From positions 168,444 through 232,443 of the forward strand of contig WRBC01000001.1 of assembly GCA_009779855.1 (NCBI GenBank): a stretch of DNA of 64,000 bases. The letters run 5' to 3'. A model generated the notes under the pieces. It saw only the letters and a list, made by a program, of their open reading frames with translations, was not told the origin of the DNA and did no database searches. The position numbers were made by a program, and so were the translations under genes. Source of the DNA: Coriobacteriia bacterium (GTDB lineage: Bacteria > Actinomycetota > Coriobacteriia > WRKU01 > WQUG01). Shown here in pieces: positions 37,779-47,074 of this stretch; within the stretch, counting starts at the first letter, position 1; each line of letters starts with the position of its first letter.

Positions 37779-39626
37779 ATGAAGAATAGAAAAAGTAAAG
37801 AAAATAAGCAAAAGAGTGCACCTGTTCGTAATGGTGCACTCTTCATATTAGGTGGGCTTCTTATGCTTGGGATATGCTTGGCAGGAGCACGCTTTGTTCA
37901 TTTGCAGGTAGTGCAGGCAGAAAATCTTAGTGCCCTTGCAGAACAGCAACGACTGCGTCGTATAGAGACCCCCGCACCGCGAGGCACCATCTTTGATCGG
38001 TCTGGTAGGGCTCTTGCACAGTCAGTCAGAGTTTACACGGTAGTTGCAGACCCTCATAACATATCAGGTTTTTTTGACGACTATGTAGCAGCGCGCGAGC
38101 ATAATGATGAGCCTGTTAAGCAAAACTTAGAAGGACTTCATGAAGAATTGGCATACTATTTTTCTGAAAAACTTGATGTTTCCGCAGAGGAGCTTATAGA
38201 GCAATTTTCTCGCCAGGCCGCAAGTGGTAACCTAAGCAGGTTCTCGGTACTGGCTAGAGAAATATCCCCTGAGGTTCGTATGGCGGTGGACGACGATGCA
38301 CAAAATGAACCTGAAGATAGTCCTGAGCAGCGCTTGTTCAAGCAGGCTTTGCGACATATGGTCTGGGAGCTTGACTATATGCGCGTTTATCCAATGGGGG
38401 ATGTTGCAGCACAAGTCGTTGGTTTTGTGAATGCAGAAGGATACGGTGCAGCAGGTATAGAGCTTCAATTCGAAGAGATTTTACGCGGGACACCTGGAGT
38501 ATCTTTTACAGAACGTGATGTTGCCGGAAATATTATTCCTGCAGGTGTTCAGCGGACAATTGAGGCCCAAAGAGGCTCAGACATTATGCTGACCATTGAC
38601 GCAGAAATCACAAATGTTGCTCAGCAGGAACTTGAGGCTGCCGTTAATAATACAAGGGCAGAAGCAGCGTCTGCAGTGGTGATGAATCCTCGCACTGGTG
38701 AAATTTACGCAGCAGCCTCATATCCTGGCTTTGATGCTAACGAATTTAATCTTGCCGACCCAGAGGCCATTAGGAATAGAGCATTGGTTGATGTTCTAGA
38801 GCCAGGCTCAACCATTAAGCCTTTAACGATCGCGGCTGCTCTTGATGCAGGCAGTGTAAGCCTTAGCGACACTTTTTACATACCTAATAGCATTCAAGTA
38901 GGGACCCGTGTCGTTTCTGATGCGGTGGAACGTCCCACTGAAGTGATGAGTGTTTCGCGCATTATGGAAGTATCTAGTAATGTTGGTACGACACGCATAG
39001 CACAGCAGATGGGTAGTAGTACTTTCTATGACTACCTTCACGAGTTCGCTATTACAGAGCGCCCAGGACTTGATTTCCCTGGTGCTGGCAGTGGTCACGT
39101 GCTTTCTCCAGACCAGTGGAGTGATGTGACACTCTCAAACTTTTCCTTTGGGCAGGGATTGTCCATGTCTCCTTTGCAAATCTCTCGTGCGATGGCAGCT
39201 ATTGCTAATGATGGGGTAATGACTACCCCACATCTTTTGCGTGCGGTGCCAGATGGAAGCTTTGAAGTTCCCGAGCGTGAAGAGGTTAGAGTCGTCTCTG
39301 AGGAAGCTGCCAGGCAAACTACACAAACACTTGAAGCAGTAATGATTGAAGGAACAGGTCGAAGTGTTGAAGTTCATAACTATGAGGTTGCGGGCAAGAC
39401 AGGAACTGCTCAAAAAGCGCGCGAAGGTGTTGCGGGTTATGTGGAAGGTCTCTACATTAGTTCTTTTATAGGATACCTGCCAGCTGAAGATCCAGAGTTA
39501 TTAATTACAGTTTTTGTTGATGAGCCTAGAACAAGTATGTTTGGTGCAGAAGTGGCAGGTCCACCCTTTGCCAACATAGCAACATTTACTGTGAGGTATC
39601 TCGGGCTTTTGCCCGCTTCACCTTAA
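37779..39626 (+). CDS. ftsI: Peptidoglycan transpeptidase FtsI/PBP3
   Basis: APRGTIFDRSGRALAQS, EPGSTIKPLT, SSNVG, VAGKTGTAQK. Confidence 0.96.
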   Translation: MKNRKSKENKQKSAPVRNGALFILGGLLMLGICLAGARFVHLQVVQAENLSALAEQQRLRRIETPAPRGTIFDRSGRALAQSVRVYTVVADPHNISGFFDDYVAAREHNDEPVKQNLEGLHEELAYYFSEKLDVSAEELIEQFSRQAASGNLSRFSVLAREISPEVRMAVDDDAQNEPEDSPEQRLFKQALRHMVWELDYMRVYPMGDVAAQVVGFVNAEGYGAAGIELQFEEILRGTPGVSFTERDVAGNIIPAGVQRTIEAQRGSDIMLTIDAEITNVAQQELEAAVNNTRAEAASAVVMNPRTGEIYAAASYPGFDANEFNLADPEAIRNRALVDVLEPGSTIKPLTIAAALDAGSVSLSDTFYIPNSIQVGTRVVSDAVERPTEVMSVSRIMEVSSNVGTTRIAQQMGSSTFYDYLHEFAITERPGLDFPGAGSGHVLSPDQWSDVTLSNFSFGQGLSMSPLQISRAMAAIANDGVMTTPHLLRAVPDGSFEVPEREEVRVVSEEAARQTTQTLEAVMIEGTGRSVEVHNYEVAGKTGTAQKAREGVAGYVEGLYISSFIGYLPAEDPELLITVFVDEPRTSMFGAEVAGPPFANIATFTVRYLGLLPASP

Positions 39627-39676
39627 AATAGTACGGGAAGATATGCATGGAAATTAACGAGGGGAGACAACAGCCT

Positions 39677-41245
39677 ATGTCATCGAAACAAGGCACAATG
39701 ACAGTCGAGAGTTTACTGCGCACGGCACAGGGTCAGTCGTGTCCTGGTATTGTTGATTTTCCTTCGCGTTTGCGCAGCCTTGAGGTCAGTGCGGTTGTCC
39801 ATGACAGCCGAAAGGTGATTCCAGGAAGTCTATTTTTTGCCATTGAAGGTCACGCAAGTGACGGCCACCAATTTGTGCAGTCTGCTTTAGAGGCAGGTGC
39901 TGTTGCTGTTGTAGTACAAAAACAGTTGGATATTATAGATTCAGACGCAATTATTAGGGTTAACGATAGTCGCATTGCACTTGCGTGTGCGGCTGCAAGC
40001 TTTTTCCAACACCCTTCGCAGAGGCTTAATATAAGTGGTGTTACGGGGACCAATGGGAAGACTACAACAATCTACCTTCTTGATGCTATTGCACGTGCTG
40101 CAAGTGAACAGTCGGGCGTTATCGGAACTGTAGAAAGTAAGTACAGCCTACCTGAAGATCCGCATACAGGTCTATCGGAAGAGTGTGCTCACACTACTGC
40201 AACTACTACTCCTGATGCTTTGCAGCTACAGTCATTATTTGCAGAGATGCGTGATGCTGGCGTGCAGAGTGTTGCAATGGAAGTGTCAAGCCATGCTATT
40301 GACATGCACCGGGTAGAGCAAACTAACTTTGCTGCGGTAGCCTTTACTAACCTTTCCCAAGACCATTTGGATTACCACAACACCATGGAAGAGTATCGTA
40401 GTGTTAAAGAGCGTCTTTTTTCGGATTTCGAGGCTGCGGCTCGTGTCATTAATGTTGATGACAGGGTAGGGGCAGAACTTGCCGCGCGCCTAAAATCAGA
40501 AGGCATTAATGTCGTCTGTGTTGGAATGAAGCCTCCAGGCATGGAAGGTTTGAGTCTAGACTTGACGGCGACAGAGCTCGTTCAAGGATCACACATCACC
40601 GAATTCTTACTGACAACGCCAAGCGGTCAGGCTCGTGTAACTTTTCCTCTGGTCGGTACCTATAATGTCGAGAATGCTCTTGTAGCTGCAGGATGTGCTT
40701 GGTCGCGCGGTATCAGCCTAGAAATAATCGCAGATGGGTTATCAAATGCTACTCAGGTTCCTGGAAGACTTGAACAGGTTGAAGAAGGTCAGGACTTTAA
40801 AGTTTTCGTAGATTACGCCCATACTCCTGAAGCACTTTCTACTGCACTTGCAGCAGTAAGAGAGCAGACTAAGGGTCGAGTTTTTGCAGTTTTTGGTTGC
40901 GGTGGGGACCGCGATCCAATTAAGCGTCCTTTAATGGCTCGTGCCGCAGGCAAAGAAAGTGACTATGTCGTTGTCACTAGCGATAATCCTCGCAGTGAAG
41001 ATCCTGCCAGTATTGTTGCGGACGTATTAGAGGGCATCAACAGCGAAAAGGTAAAGTGTGATGCCATTGTTGATAGGCGAGAGGCGATTTTTCACGCAGT
41101 TGCTTTGGCGCGTACAGGAGACTCGGTTCTTATTGCAGGAAAGGGACATGAAGACTATCAGATCTTTGCAGACCGCACTATTCACTTTGATGACAGGGAA
41201 GTTGCACGTGCTGCGCTGGAATGTCTTCATGGCAACGTGTCATAA
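39677..41245 (+). CDS. murE: UDP-MurNAc-tripeptide synthetase MurE
   Basis: GVTGTNGKTTTIYLLDAIA, DYAHTPEAL, GCGGDRDPIKRPLMARAAG, SDNPRSEDP; GAGGGGAG SD before 39677. Confidence 0.96.
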   Translation: MSSKQGTMTVESLLRTAQGQSCPGIVDFPSRLRSLEVSAVVHDSRKVIPGSLFFAIEGHASDGHQFVQSALEAGAVAVVVQKQLDIIDSDAIIRVNDSRIALACAAASFFQHPSQRLNISGVTGTNGKTTTIYLLDAIARAASEQSGVIGTVESKYSLPEDPHTGLSEECAHTTATTTPDALQLQSLFAEMRDAGVQSVAMEVSSHAIDMHRVEQTNFAAVAFTNLSQDHLDYHNTMEEYRSVKERLFSDFEAAARVINVDDRVGAELAARLKSEGINVVCVGMKPPGMEGLSLDLTATELVQGSHITEFLLTTPSGQARVTFPLVGTYNVENALVAAGCAWSRGISLEIIADGLSNATQVPGRLEQVEEGQDFKVFVDYAHTPEALSTALAAVREQTKGRVFAVFGCGGDRDPIKRPLMARAAGKESDYVVVTSDNPRSEDPASIVADVLEGINSEKVKCDAIVDRREAIFHAVALARTGDSVLIAGKGHEDYQIFADRTIHFDDREVARAALECLHGNVS

Positions 41246-41274
41246 GTCAGAATTAGGACTAGGTACAAGACTCC

Positions 41275-42753
41275 ATGTTTAATTTCACTGCCGAATGCAT
41301 AGCGAAGGTTTGTTCTGGCAAAATAATTGCAGGATCGCCTAAGAGAGCAGCGCAATCTTGCTCTATTGACTCTAGGCAGGCAGAACAAGATGGCCTTTTT
41401 GCGGCTTTTGTAGGTAAGCAGTCAGATGGACATGATTACATTGCTTCTGCTGTAGATAGGGGGGCAAGCGTAATCCTTGCCAGTAAGGTCGGTTCAGATT
41501 TTGGATCCTTTTCAGACCGAGCAACAAGTATTCTTGTTGATGATGTTCTAATCGCTCTGCAAGATCTCGCAAAGTATCAACGCTCACTTATTAGTTGTCC
41601 TGTGATTGGAATTACAGGCTCCTCAGGAAAAACATCTACTAAGGAACTACTTAAAGGTGCTTTGGAAAGTAGCCTGAAAGTAATTGCCACAGAAGGTAAC
41701 TACAATAATGAACTAGGCGTTCCTCTGACTCTGCTTCGCGTTAGACAAGGTACAGAAGCGGTTATTCTAGAGATGGGAATGAGGGGTCTTGGGCAGATTA
41801 CCGAATTAACAGATATTGCTCGTCCAACCATGAGTATTATTACTACTATCGGCGACGCTCATATAGAGATGTTGGGTAGCAGGGAAAATATTGCTCGTGC
41901 AAAAGGTGAAATATTTGAAGCTCTTTCAGAAGATCAGCTTGCCTTTATGCCAGCAAGAGTAGAATTTGGTGACTACTTGCGCAGTGTATGCAAGGCGTCG
42001 TTAGTGACAGTTGCGATTGAGGATTCTTATGATGCTGCGCACATGAGTCAGTCTGCAATCAGTGCCTACATTAAAGGCTTTGATGCGCAGGGCAATGCTA
42101 CAGTGTTGGTTGTCTTCTCTATGGGGGATGAATTGGAAATGAAGCTTGCTATTCCTGGTGAGCACAGTGTTCAAAACGCCCTGTTAGCCCTTGCTGTTGC
42201 AAAAATTTTAGGCATAGAGAGTGCGGTTGCGATTAAGGGTGTTGAGGGTGTTCAACCAACTGATATGCGCATGCAGCGTGCGAAAGTGAATACGCTGATT
42301 GATATTCAAGATAGCGATATCCTTGTAGACTGCTATAACGCTAACCCAGAATCAACTGCAGCGTCACTAAAGACTTTGGCTGTCTCAGATTTAGGCAACC
42401 CAAGTACAGGAAAGCGCATTGCTGTGCTAGGCGACATGTTAGAAATGGGAGACCATAGCGCAAAAGTTCATAAGGATATTCTACTACTGTCTGGCTTGCT
42501 CAACATTGATGTGGTCTATACTTTTGGGCAGGCCTATACTGACGCAACACAGGACATACTTCGAGAGTTGAGCACAGGGCTCAATACAGAAAATATTCCA
42601 GAGCTGCGTTCTTTTACTGATATGAAATTATTAATTCGAAGCCTTTCCAGTGAACTTACATCAGGTTCGCTCATACTTATTAAAGGATCGCGCAGCATGC
42701 AAATGGAGCGCATTAGAGAGGCGTTAAGTGTAGAAGGAGACAATCCATGTTAG
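41275..42753 (+). CDS. murF: UDP-MurNAc-tripeptide:D-Ala-D-Ala ligase MurF
   Basis: GITGSSGKTSTKELL, EGNYNNELGVPLTLL, DCYNANPESTAASL, LGDMLEMGDHS. Confidence 0.95.
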   Translation: MFNFTAECIAKVCSGKIIAGSPKRAAQSCSIDSRQAEQDGLFAAFVGKQSDGHDYIASAVDRGASVILASKVGSDFGSFSDRATSILVDDVLIALQDLAKYQRSLISCPVIGITGSSGKTSTKELLKGALESSLKVIATEGNYNNELGVPLTLLRVRQGTEAVILEMGMRGLGQITELTDIARPTMSIITTIGDAHIEMLGSRENIARAKGEIFEALSEDQLAFMPARVEFGDYLRSVCKASLVTVAIEDSYDAAHMSQSAISAYIKGFDAQGNATVLVVFSMGDELEMKLAIPGEHSVQNALLALAVAKILGIESAVAIKGVEGVQPTDMRMQRAKVNTLIDIQDSDILVDCYNANPESTAASLKTLAVSDLGNPSTGKRIAVLGDMLEMGDHSAKVHKDILLLSGLLNIDVVYTFGQAYTDATQDILRELSTGLNTENIPELRSFTDMKLLIRSLSSELTSGSLILIKGSRSMQMERIREALSVEGDNPC

Positions 42754-43868
42754 CTGGCCTTGCTCAGTACCCTGCATTTCAAGTGTTTTTGACTCTTAGT
42801 TTATCAGTGGTACTGGTTGCTATGATTACTCCTTTGCTCATCCGCTTTTTACAAAAGCGCGAGATTGGTCAGCAAATTCGCGCAGAGGGAATTCAGGAAC
42901 ATTTAGTAAAGCATGGAACTCCCACAATGGGGGGCATTGTTATTTTGCTTGTCGCTGTTGCACTCTTTGCTGCAATGGTTGCTTTTGCACATCCCATTAT
43001 TGCCGAGGCTAGTGCACATCGTATTGACATGTTTAATACGGGAGTGCGTGCAGGTGTCACAGTGCTCTTATGTATGCTAGGTTGTGGAATCCTAGGCTTT
43101 ATTGACGACTACATAAAGGTTGCAAAAAAACGGAGCCTGGGACTTTCTGCTCGTGCAAAGATTGTCGGACAACTGCTCATAGCTGTAGGTACTACGCTTG
43201 CAGCTATTAACTGGGTAGGTGTATCAGCAAATATTTATGTCCCTCTTACAGACTTCTATATTCCTCTTGCGCAGGTGTCTACGACGTTTACACTGCCAGT
43301 GTTTCTCGGTTCGGTAGTGTTAACTATTCCTTGGGTTTATTTATTGTTCGCCCTGATTATGATTGTCGGTCTAACAAATGCGGTAAATCTAACAGATGGA
43401 CTTGATGGACTTGCAGCAGGAACTGTCACTATAGTTGCCTTAGTATTTGCAGCTATTGCTTATGCATCAGGCTCACTGCCTGTTGCCATTGCTGCGACTG
43501 CCATTGCTGGTGGCTGCATTGGCTTTCTCTGGTGGAATTGTTATCCTGCAAAAATCTTCATGGGAGACACAGGATCCCTTGCTCTGGGAGGTGCCATTGC
43601 GGGCCTAGCTCTGGTAACAAAAACAGAATTATTAGTTGTTGTTATCGGTGGGATTTTCGTCATTGAAGCCTTGTCAGTGGTTATTCAGGTTCTTGTCTTC
43701 AAGATGACAGGTAAGCGCGTCTTTAAAATGGCACCTATCCACCATCATTTCGAAATGCTGAAATGGTCAGAAACTACCATTATGGTTCGTTTTTGCATCA
43801 TTACGGGATGTCTAGCAGCATTTGGGTTTGCCCTCTTCTTCTATGAGCTTACGCGATTGGGCGGGTAG
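42747..43868 (+). CDS. mraY: Phospho-MurNAc-pentapeptide transferase MraY
   Basis: GTPTMGGIVI, FIDDYIKVAKKRSLGLSARAKI, NLTDGLDGLAAG, MGDTGSLALGGAI, PIHHHFE. Confidence 0.97.
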   Translation: MLAGLAQYPAFQVFLTLSLSVVLVAMITPLLIRFLQKREIGQQIRAEGIQEHLVKHGTPTMGGIVILLVAVALFAAMVAFAHPIIAEASAHRIDMFNTGVRAGVTVLLCMLGCGILGFIDDYIKVAKKRSLGLSARAKIVGQLLIAVGTTLAAINWVGVSANIYVPLTDFYIPLAQVSTTFTLPVFLGSVVLTIPWVYLLFALIMIVGLTNAVNLTDGLDGLAAGTVTIVALVFAAIAYASGSLPVAIAATAIAGGCIGFLWWNCYPAKIFMGDTGSLALGGAIAGLALVTKTELLVVVIGGIFVIEALSVVIQVLVFKMTGKRVFKMAPIHHHFEMLKWSETTIMVRFCIITGCLAAFGFALFFYELTRLGG

Positions 43869-43877
43869 GCGAGAGCA

Positions 43878-45386
43878 ATTAATCACGCGCAAGAACATAC
43901 GAACAGACAGGCAGGCTTACAAACAGGGAACCTTTCCAAAAATGCTTTTGAAAAGGTTCTTATTGTAGGTGTTGGCAAAAGTGGTCGGTCGACTGCTCGT
44001 TTTTTACTTGAGCACAGTATTCAACTGGGAATTAGCTCACTTGCCCTAGTAGACTCTGTTTTTTCAGAAGATCTTAAAAATTTCTTTGCGCAGATGCAGC
44101 AGGATTGTCCCACGGGAGTGCAGCTATCTGCTGACTTCGGCGTAAATTCTGTGCCTACAGTAGGCGAGCACTATTATGATGTTTGCATTATTACTCCAGG
44201 ACTTGCCCCGCACACTATACTTGCGCAGTCAGCTTGCGAGCAGTCAGCAGAAGTCATTTCTGAGGTTGAGCTTGCCTACCGTCTATCTCCTCCAGGCTTG
44301 AACTGGGTCGCCATTACGGGAACTAACGGTAAGACAACTACTACTGAATTGGTGCGGGAAGTACTTTCTGCTCAAGAAAATGTTCAGGTTTTTAGCGTAG
44401 GCAATATTGGAACCCCGGCACTAGAGCTACTTGCTTCGGTGCGCCCTGGGGATTTTTTCATTGCAGAGGTCAGTTCGTTTCAAGCAGCACGACTCAGTAC
44501 GTTTAAACCACGTGTGGCCGCATTGCTTAATTTGAGCTCTGATCATCTGGATTGGCACAAGGATATTGCTCGCTACGGGGCAGACAAATGCAGGATTTTT
44601 GCAAACTCAGGCAATGGTGACTTGGTGCTTGTGCCCGAAGAAGACGAATTGCATGAACTGGCGCGTCCCGTAATTGCCGCCGCAGTTCTCGCTGCAGAGA
44701 AGCGTGGCGCATGCGTGAGAAAAATTAGTGCTGACGAGCATTGTTTGCCCTTGGAAAAGCATGAACTTCGCATTCGTGGGGACCATAATATGATGAACGC
44801 CTGCTTCGCAACTGCGATAGGTCACTATTTTGGGGTACCAGATACAGACATTTCTAAGGCACTGAAATCTTTTCAGCCACAGCCACACCGAATGCAGGAG
44901 ATTGGCATTTTTGAAGACGTAATTTATGTCAACGACTCAAAGTCAACCAATCCCGATGCAAGTATTTCTGCACTTAGTGCTTATGCGGGTCTTGAACTTA
45001 CCTTACTTTTGGGTGGACAAAGTAAAGACGTAGACTATCTTGATTTAGTAAGAGCTGCTTTAGTGCGTGCGCAAACAATACTTCTTTTTGGACAGGCAGC
45101 AGTCGGGCTAAAGTCACACTTTGATGCACTTTCTACAGGTAGCACAAGCGACCAGCAGATACTGACATTTGAATCTATGAAAGATGCCGTGCATTTTGCC
45201 TGTAAGAATGCAGCCCCTAAGCAGGTGGTATTGCTCTCCCCAGCAAATGCTTCTTTTGATGAGTTTGATGATTTTGAGCATCGGGGATGCTACTTTACTT
45301 CGCTCGTTAAATCCTTCCATGAGGCAGCGACAAAAGAAGGCACTTGCACTGATTCATATAGTCAAAATTTAGATAGTGTGAGATAA
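43878..45386 (+). CDS. murD: UDP-MurNAc-L-Ala:D-Glu ligase MurD; start codon unresolved (ATT at 43878 used provisionally)
   Basis: Open frame from mraY stop reads ...NAFEKVLIVGVGKSGRSTARFLLEHSIQLGISSLALVDS...FSEDLKNFFAQMQQ..., then AITGTNGKTTTTELV; the track start (44094) truncates the N-terminal domain. Confidence 0.85.
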   Translation: MNHAQEHTNRQAGLQTGNLSKNAFEKVLIVGVGKSGRSTARFLLEHSIQLGISSLALVDSVFSEDLKNFFAQMQQDCPTGVQLSADFGVNSVPTVGEHYYDVCIITPGLAPHTILAQSACEQSAEVISEVELAYRLSPPGLNWVAITGTNGKTTTTELVREVLSAQENVQVFSVGNIGTPALELLASVRPGDFFIAEVSSFQAARLSTFKPRVAALLNLSSDHLDWHKDIARYGADKCRIFANSGNGDLVLVPEEDELHELARPVIAAAVLAAEKRGACVRKISADEHCLPLEKHELRIRGDHNMMNACFATAIGHYFGVPDTDISKALKSFQPQPHRMQEIGIFEDVIYVNDSKSTNPDASISALSAYAGLELTLLLGGQSKDVDYLDLVRAALVRAQTILLFGQAAVGLKSHFDALSTGSTSDQQILTFESMKDAVHFACKNAAPKQVVLLSPANASFDEFDDFEHRGCYFTSLVKSFHEAATKEGTCTDSYSQNLDSVR

Positions 45387-45391
45387 GTGCG

Positions 45392-47074
45392 ATGGTAGCA
45401 AAAGATCGAAAAAAGAAAACACGAGGCATAATCTCGGGGTTGAACCTTAACGCGAATCTGCCCGAGTGGGGAGGAGGTCCCGCGGCAAGATACCTCATAC
45501 TAATTGCAATTACAATCCTGGTAGGAATTAGTTTGATTATGGCTTTTTCTGCATCAAGTAATGATGCCGTTATTCGTCAGGTGCAGCGTGACTTTGCTTT
45601 ACAAAGTCAGGAGGCTCTGACTCCAGAGCAGGCCATTGAGTTTGAACTTGATTATTATGCGGCACTTGAAGAGGCTCTGGAAGAGGCGCAGACTGGTGCT
45701 GTGGAAACTGCAGATAGAGATGAATCAACAGGCTTCCTGGGGTTCTTGAGTACCCTCTTTAGTTCCGCTTATGCTGCAGGTTTTAGGCATCTGCTTTTCG
45801 CTATAGTTGGCGCAGGCATTGCTATAGCAATAGCACGAGTAGATTACCGAAGGATTGTCCCGTACGCAATTCCTGTTGCCTGGGCACTACTGGCTATGCT
45901 GATTTTTTTGGCTGTTGCAGGGAGGCCAGTACTAGGGTCTGCTCGCTGGATTGACTTCGGTCTTTTCTCTTTCCAGCCTTCAGAGTTTGCTAAACCTGTC
46001 CTGCTGCTTTTGATTGCAGCGTACTGTTCTTGGGCAAAAGATTCTGATGATACAGGGCCTGCGCGACAAAAGGCACAAGCTGCTTTGCCTATATATCGTC
46101 GCGATTGGGTGATGCCAGCAATTCTTATAGGTGGCAGCATGCTTGCTATCTTTGCTTCTCCAGATATTGGCACAGTACTAATTATCGGAGTCGGTCTTTT
46201 TGCAGCTTACGTATTGTCGGGCTGGCCTTGGGGTCGACTCGTGGCGGGACTGGGGGGCTTGGCAGTACTCTTTTTAGGCAGAGTTCTCTTGATGGATGGT
46301 GGTTATCAGCAACGCCGTATCTTTGAGTTTATTACGCGATGGACTGATGGTGTTGCTTCTCATCAGACTTGGCAGGCTGAACTTGCTCTGGGATCAGGGG
46401 GCATTTTAGGTTTAGGTCCTGGACTGTCTCGTCAGAAGTTTCGATATCTGCCAGAAGCTCACAATGACTTCATTATCGCAATCCTAGGCGAGGAGCTTGG
46501 TCTTATCGGGGTATTCCTTGTGTTGATAGCTTTTGTCTTTATTTTGTGGGGTGGGCTACATATTGCATCGCAGGCTAAAGATCGATTAGGTACTGCGATT
46601 GCTGGCAGTGCGACAATCCTTATAGTTTTCCAGGCACTACTTAATATTTTTGCTGTAATTAGTCTAGGCCCTGTTACAGGAAAACCCTTGCCCTTTGTTA
46701 CTTTAGGGGGCTCATCAATGATAAGCACGTTTATGTTGGTGGGTCTTATATTCTCCGTTGCCCGCTACGGGCATCTTACTCCACCAAAAATGCAGCTCGC
46801 TGGCATATTTGATGGCTTGCCGCGACGTGGGGGATCAAGGCATGTAAGTACTAATAACCATGATGACGAGAGTAAGCGGGAAAATAAGCCAGAAGAACAT
46901 GATGGTACAGGAAAACGAAACATAAAAAGGGACATCAAAAGGCGACCAGAAAAAAGAATTAAGCGTAAAGTCACAGAGGAAAAGTTTAAGGAGGTTGACG
47001 ACGATGACGAAGATGATCTTGAGTGGCGGTGGGACAGCAGGACACATTTATCCGGCCCTCGCTCTCGCCGATGA
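45392..47074 (+). CDS. ftsW: Peptidoglycan glycosyltransferase FtsW (SEDS) with enlarged TM1-TM2 loop and charged C-tail
   Basis: GSARWIDFGLFSFQPSEFAKPVLL, LPEAHNDFIIAILGEELGLIGV, PLPFVTLGGSSMIS. Confidence 0.95.
   Translation: MVAKDRKKKTRGIISGLNLNANLPEWGGGPAARYLILIAITILVGISLIMAFSASSNDAVIRQVQRDFALQSQEALTPEQAIEFELDYYAALEEALEEAQTGAVETADRDESTGFLGFLSTLFSSAYAAGFRHLLFAIVGAGIAIAIARVDYRRIVPYAIPVAWALLAMLIFLAVAGRPVLGSARWIDFGLFSFQPSEFAKPVLLLLIAAYCSWAKDSDDTGPARQKAQAALPIYRRDWVMPAILIGGSMLAIFASPDIGTVLIIGVGLFAAYVLSGWPWGRLVAGLGGLAVLFLGRVLLMDGGYQQRRIFEFITRWTDGVASHQTWQAELALGSGGILGLGPGLSRQKFRYLPEAHNDFIIAILGEELGLIGVFLVLIAFVFILWGGLHIASQAKDRLGTAIAGSATILIVFQALLNIFAVISLGPVTGKPLPFVTLGGSSMISTFMLVGLIFSVARYGHLTPPKMQLAGIFDGLPRRGGSRHVSTNNHDDESKRENKPEEHDGTGKRNIKRDIKRRPEKRIKRKVTEEKFKEVDDDDEDDLEWRWDSRTHLSGPRSRR

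Noticed and set aside
44094-45386. ORF-track start of murD at 44094
   Set aside because: Would remove the N-terminal GVGKSG domain; upstream frame clearly codes for MurD sequence.
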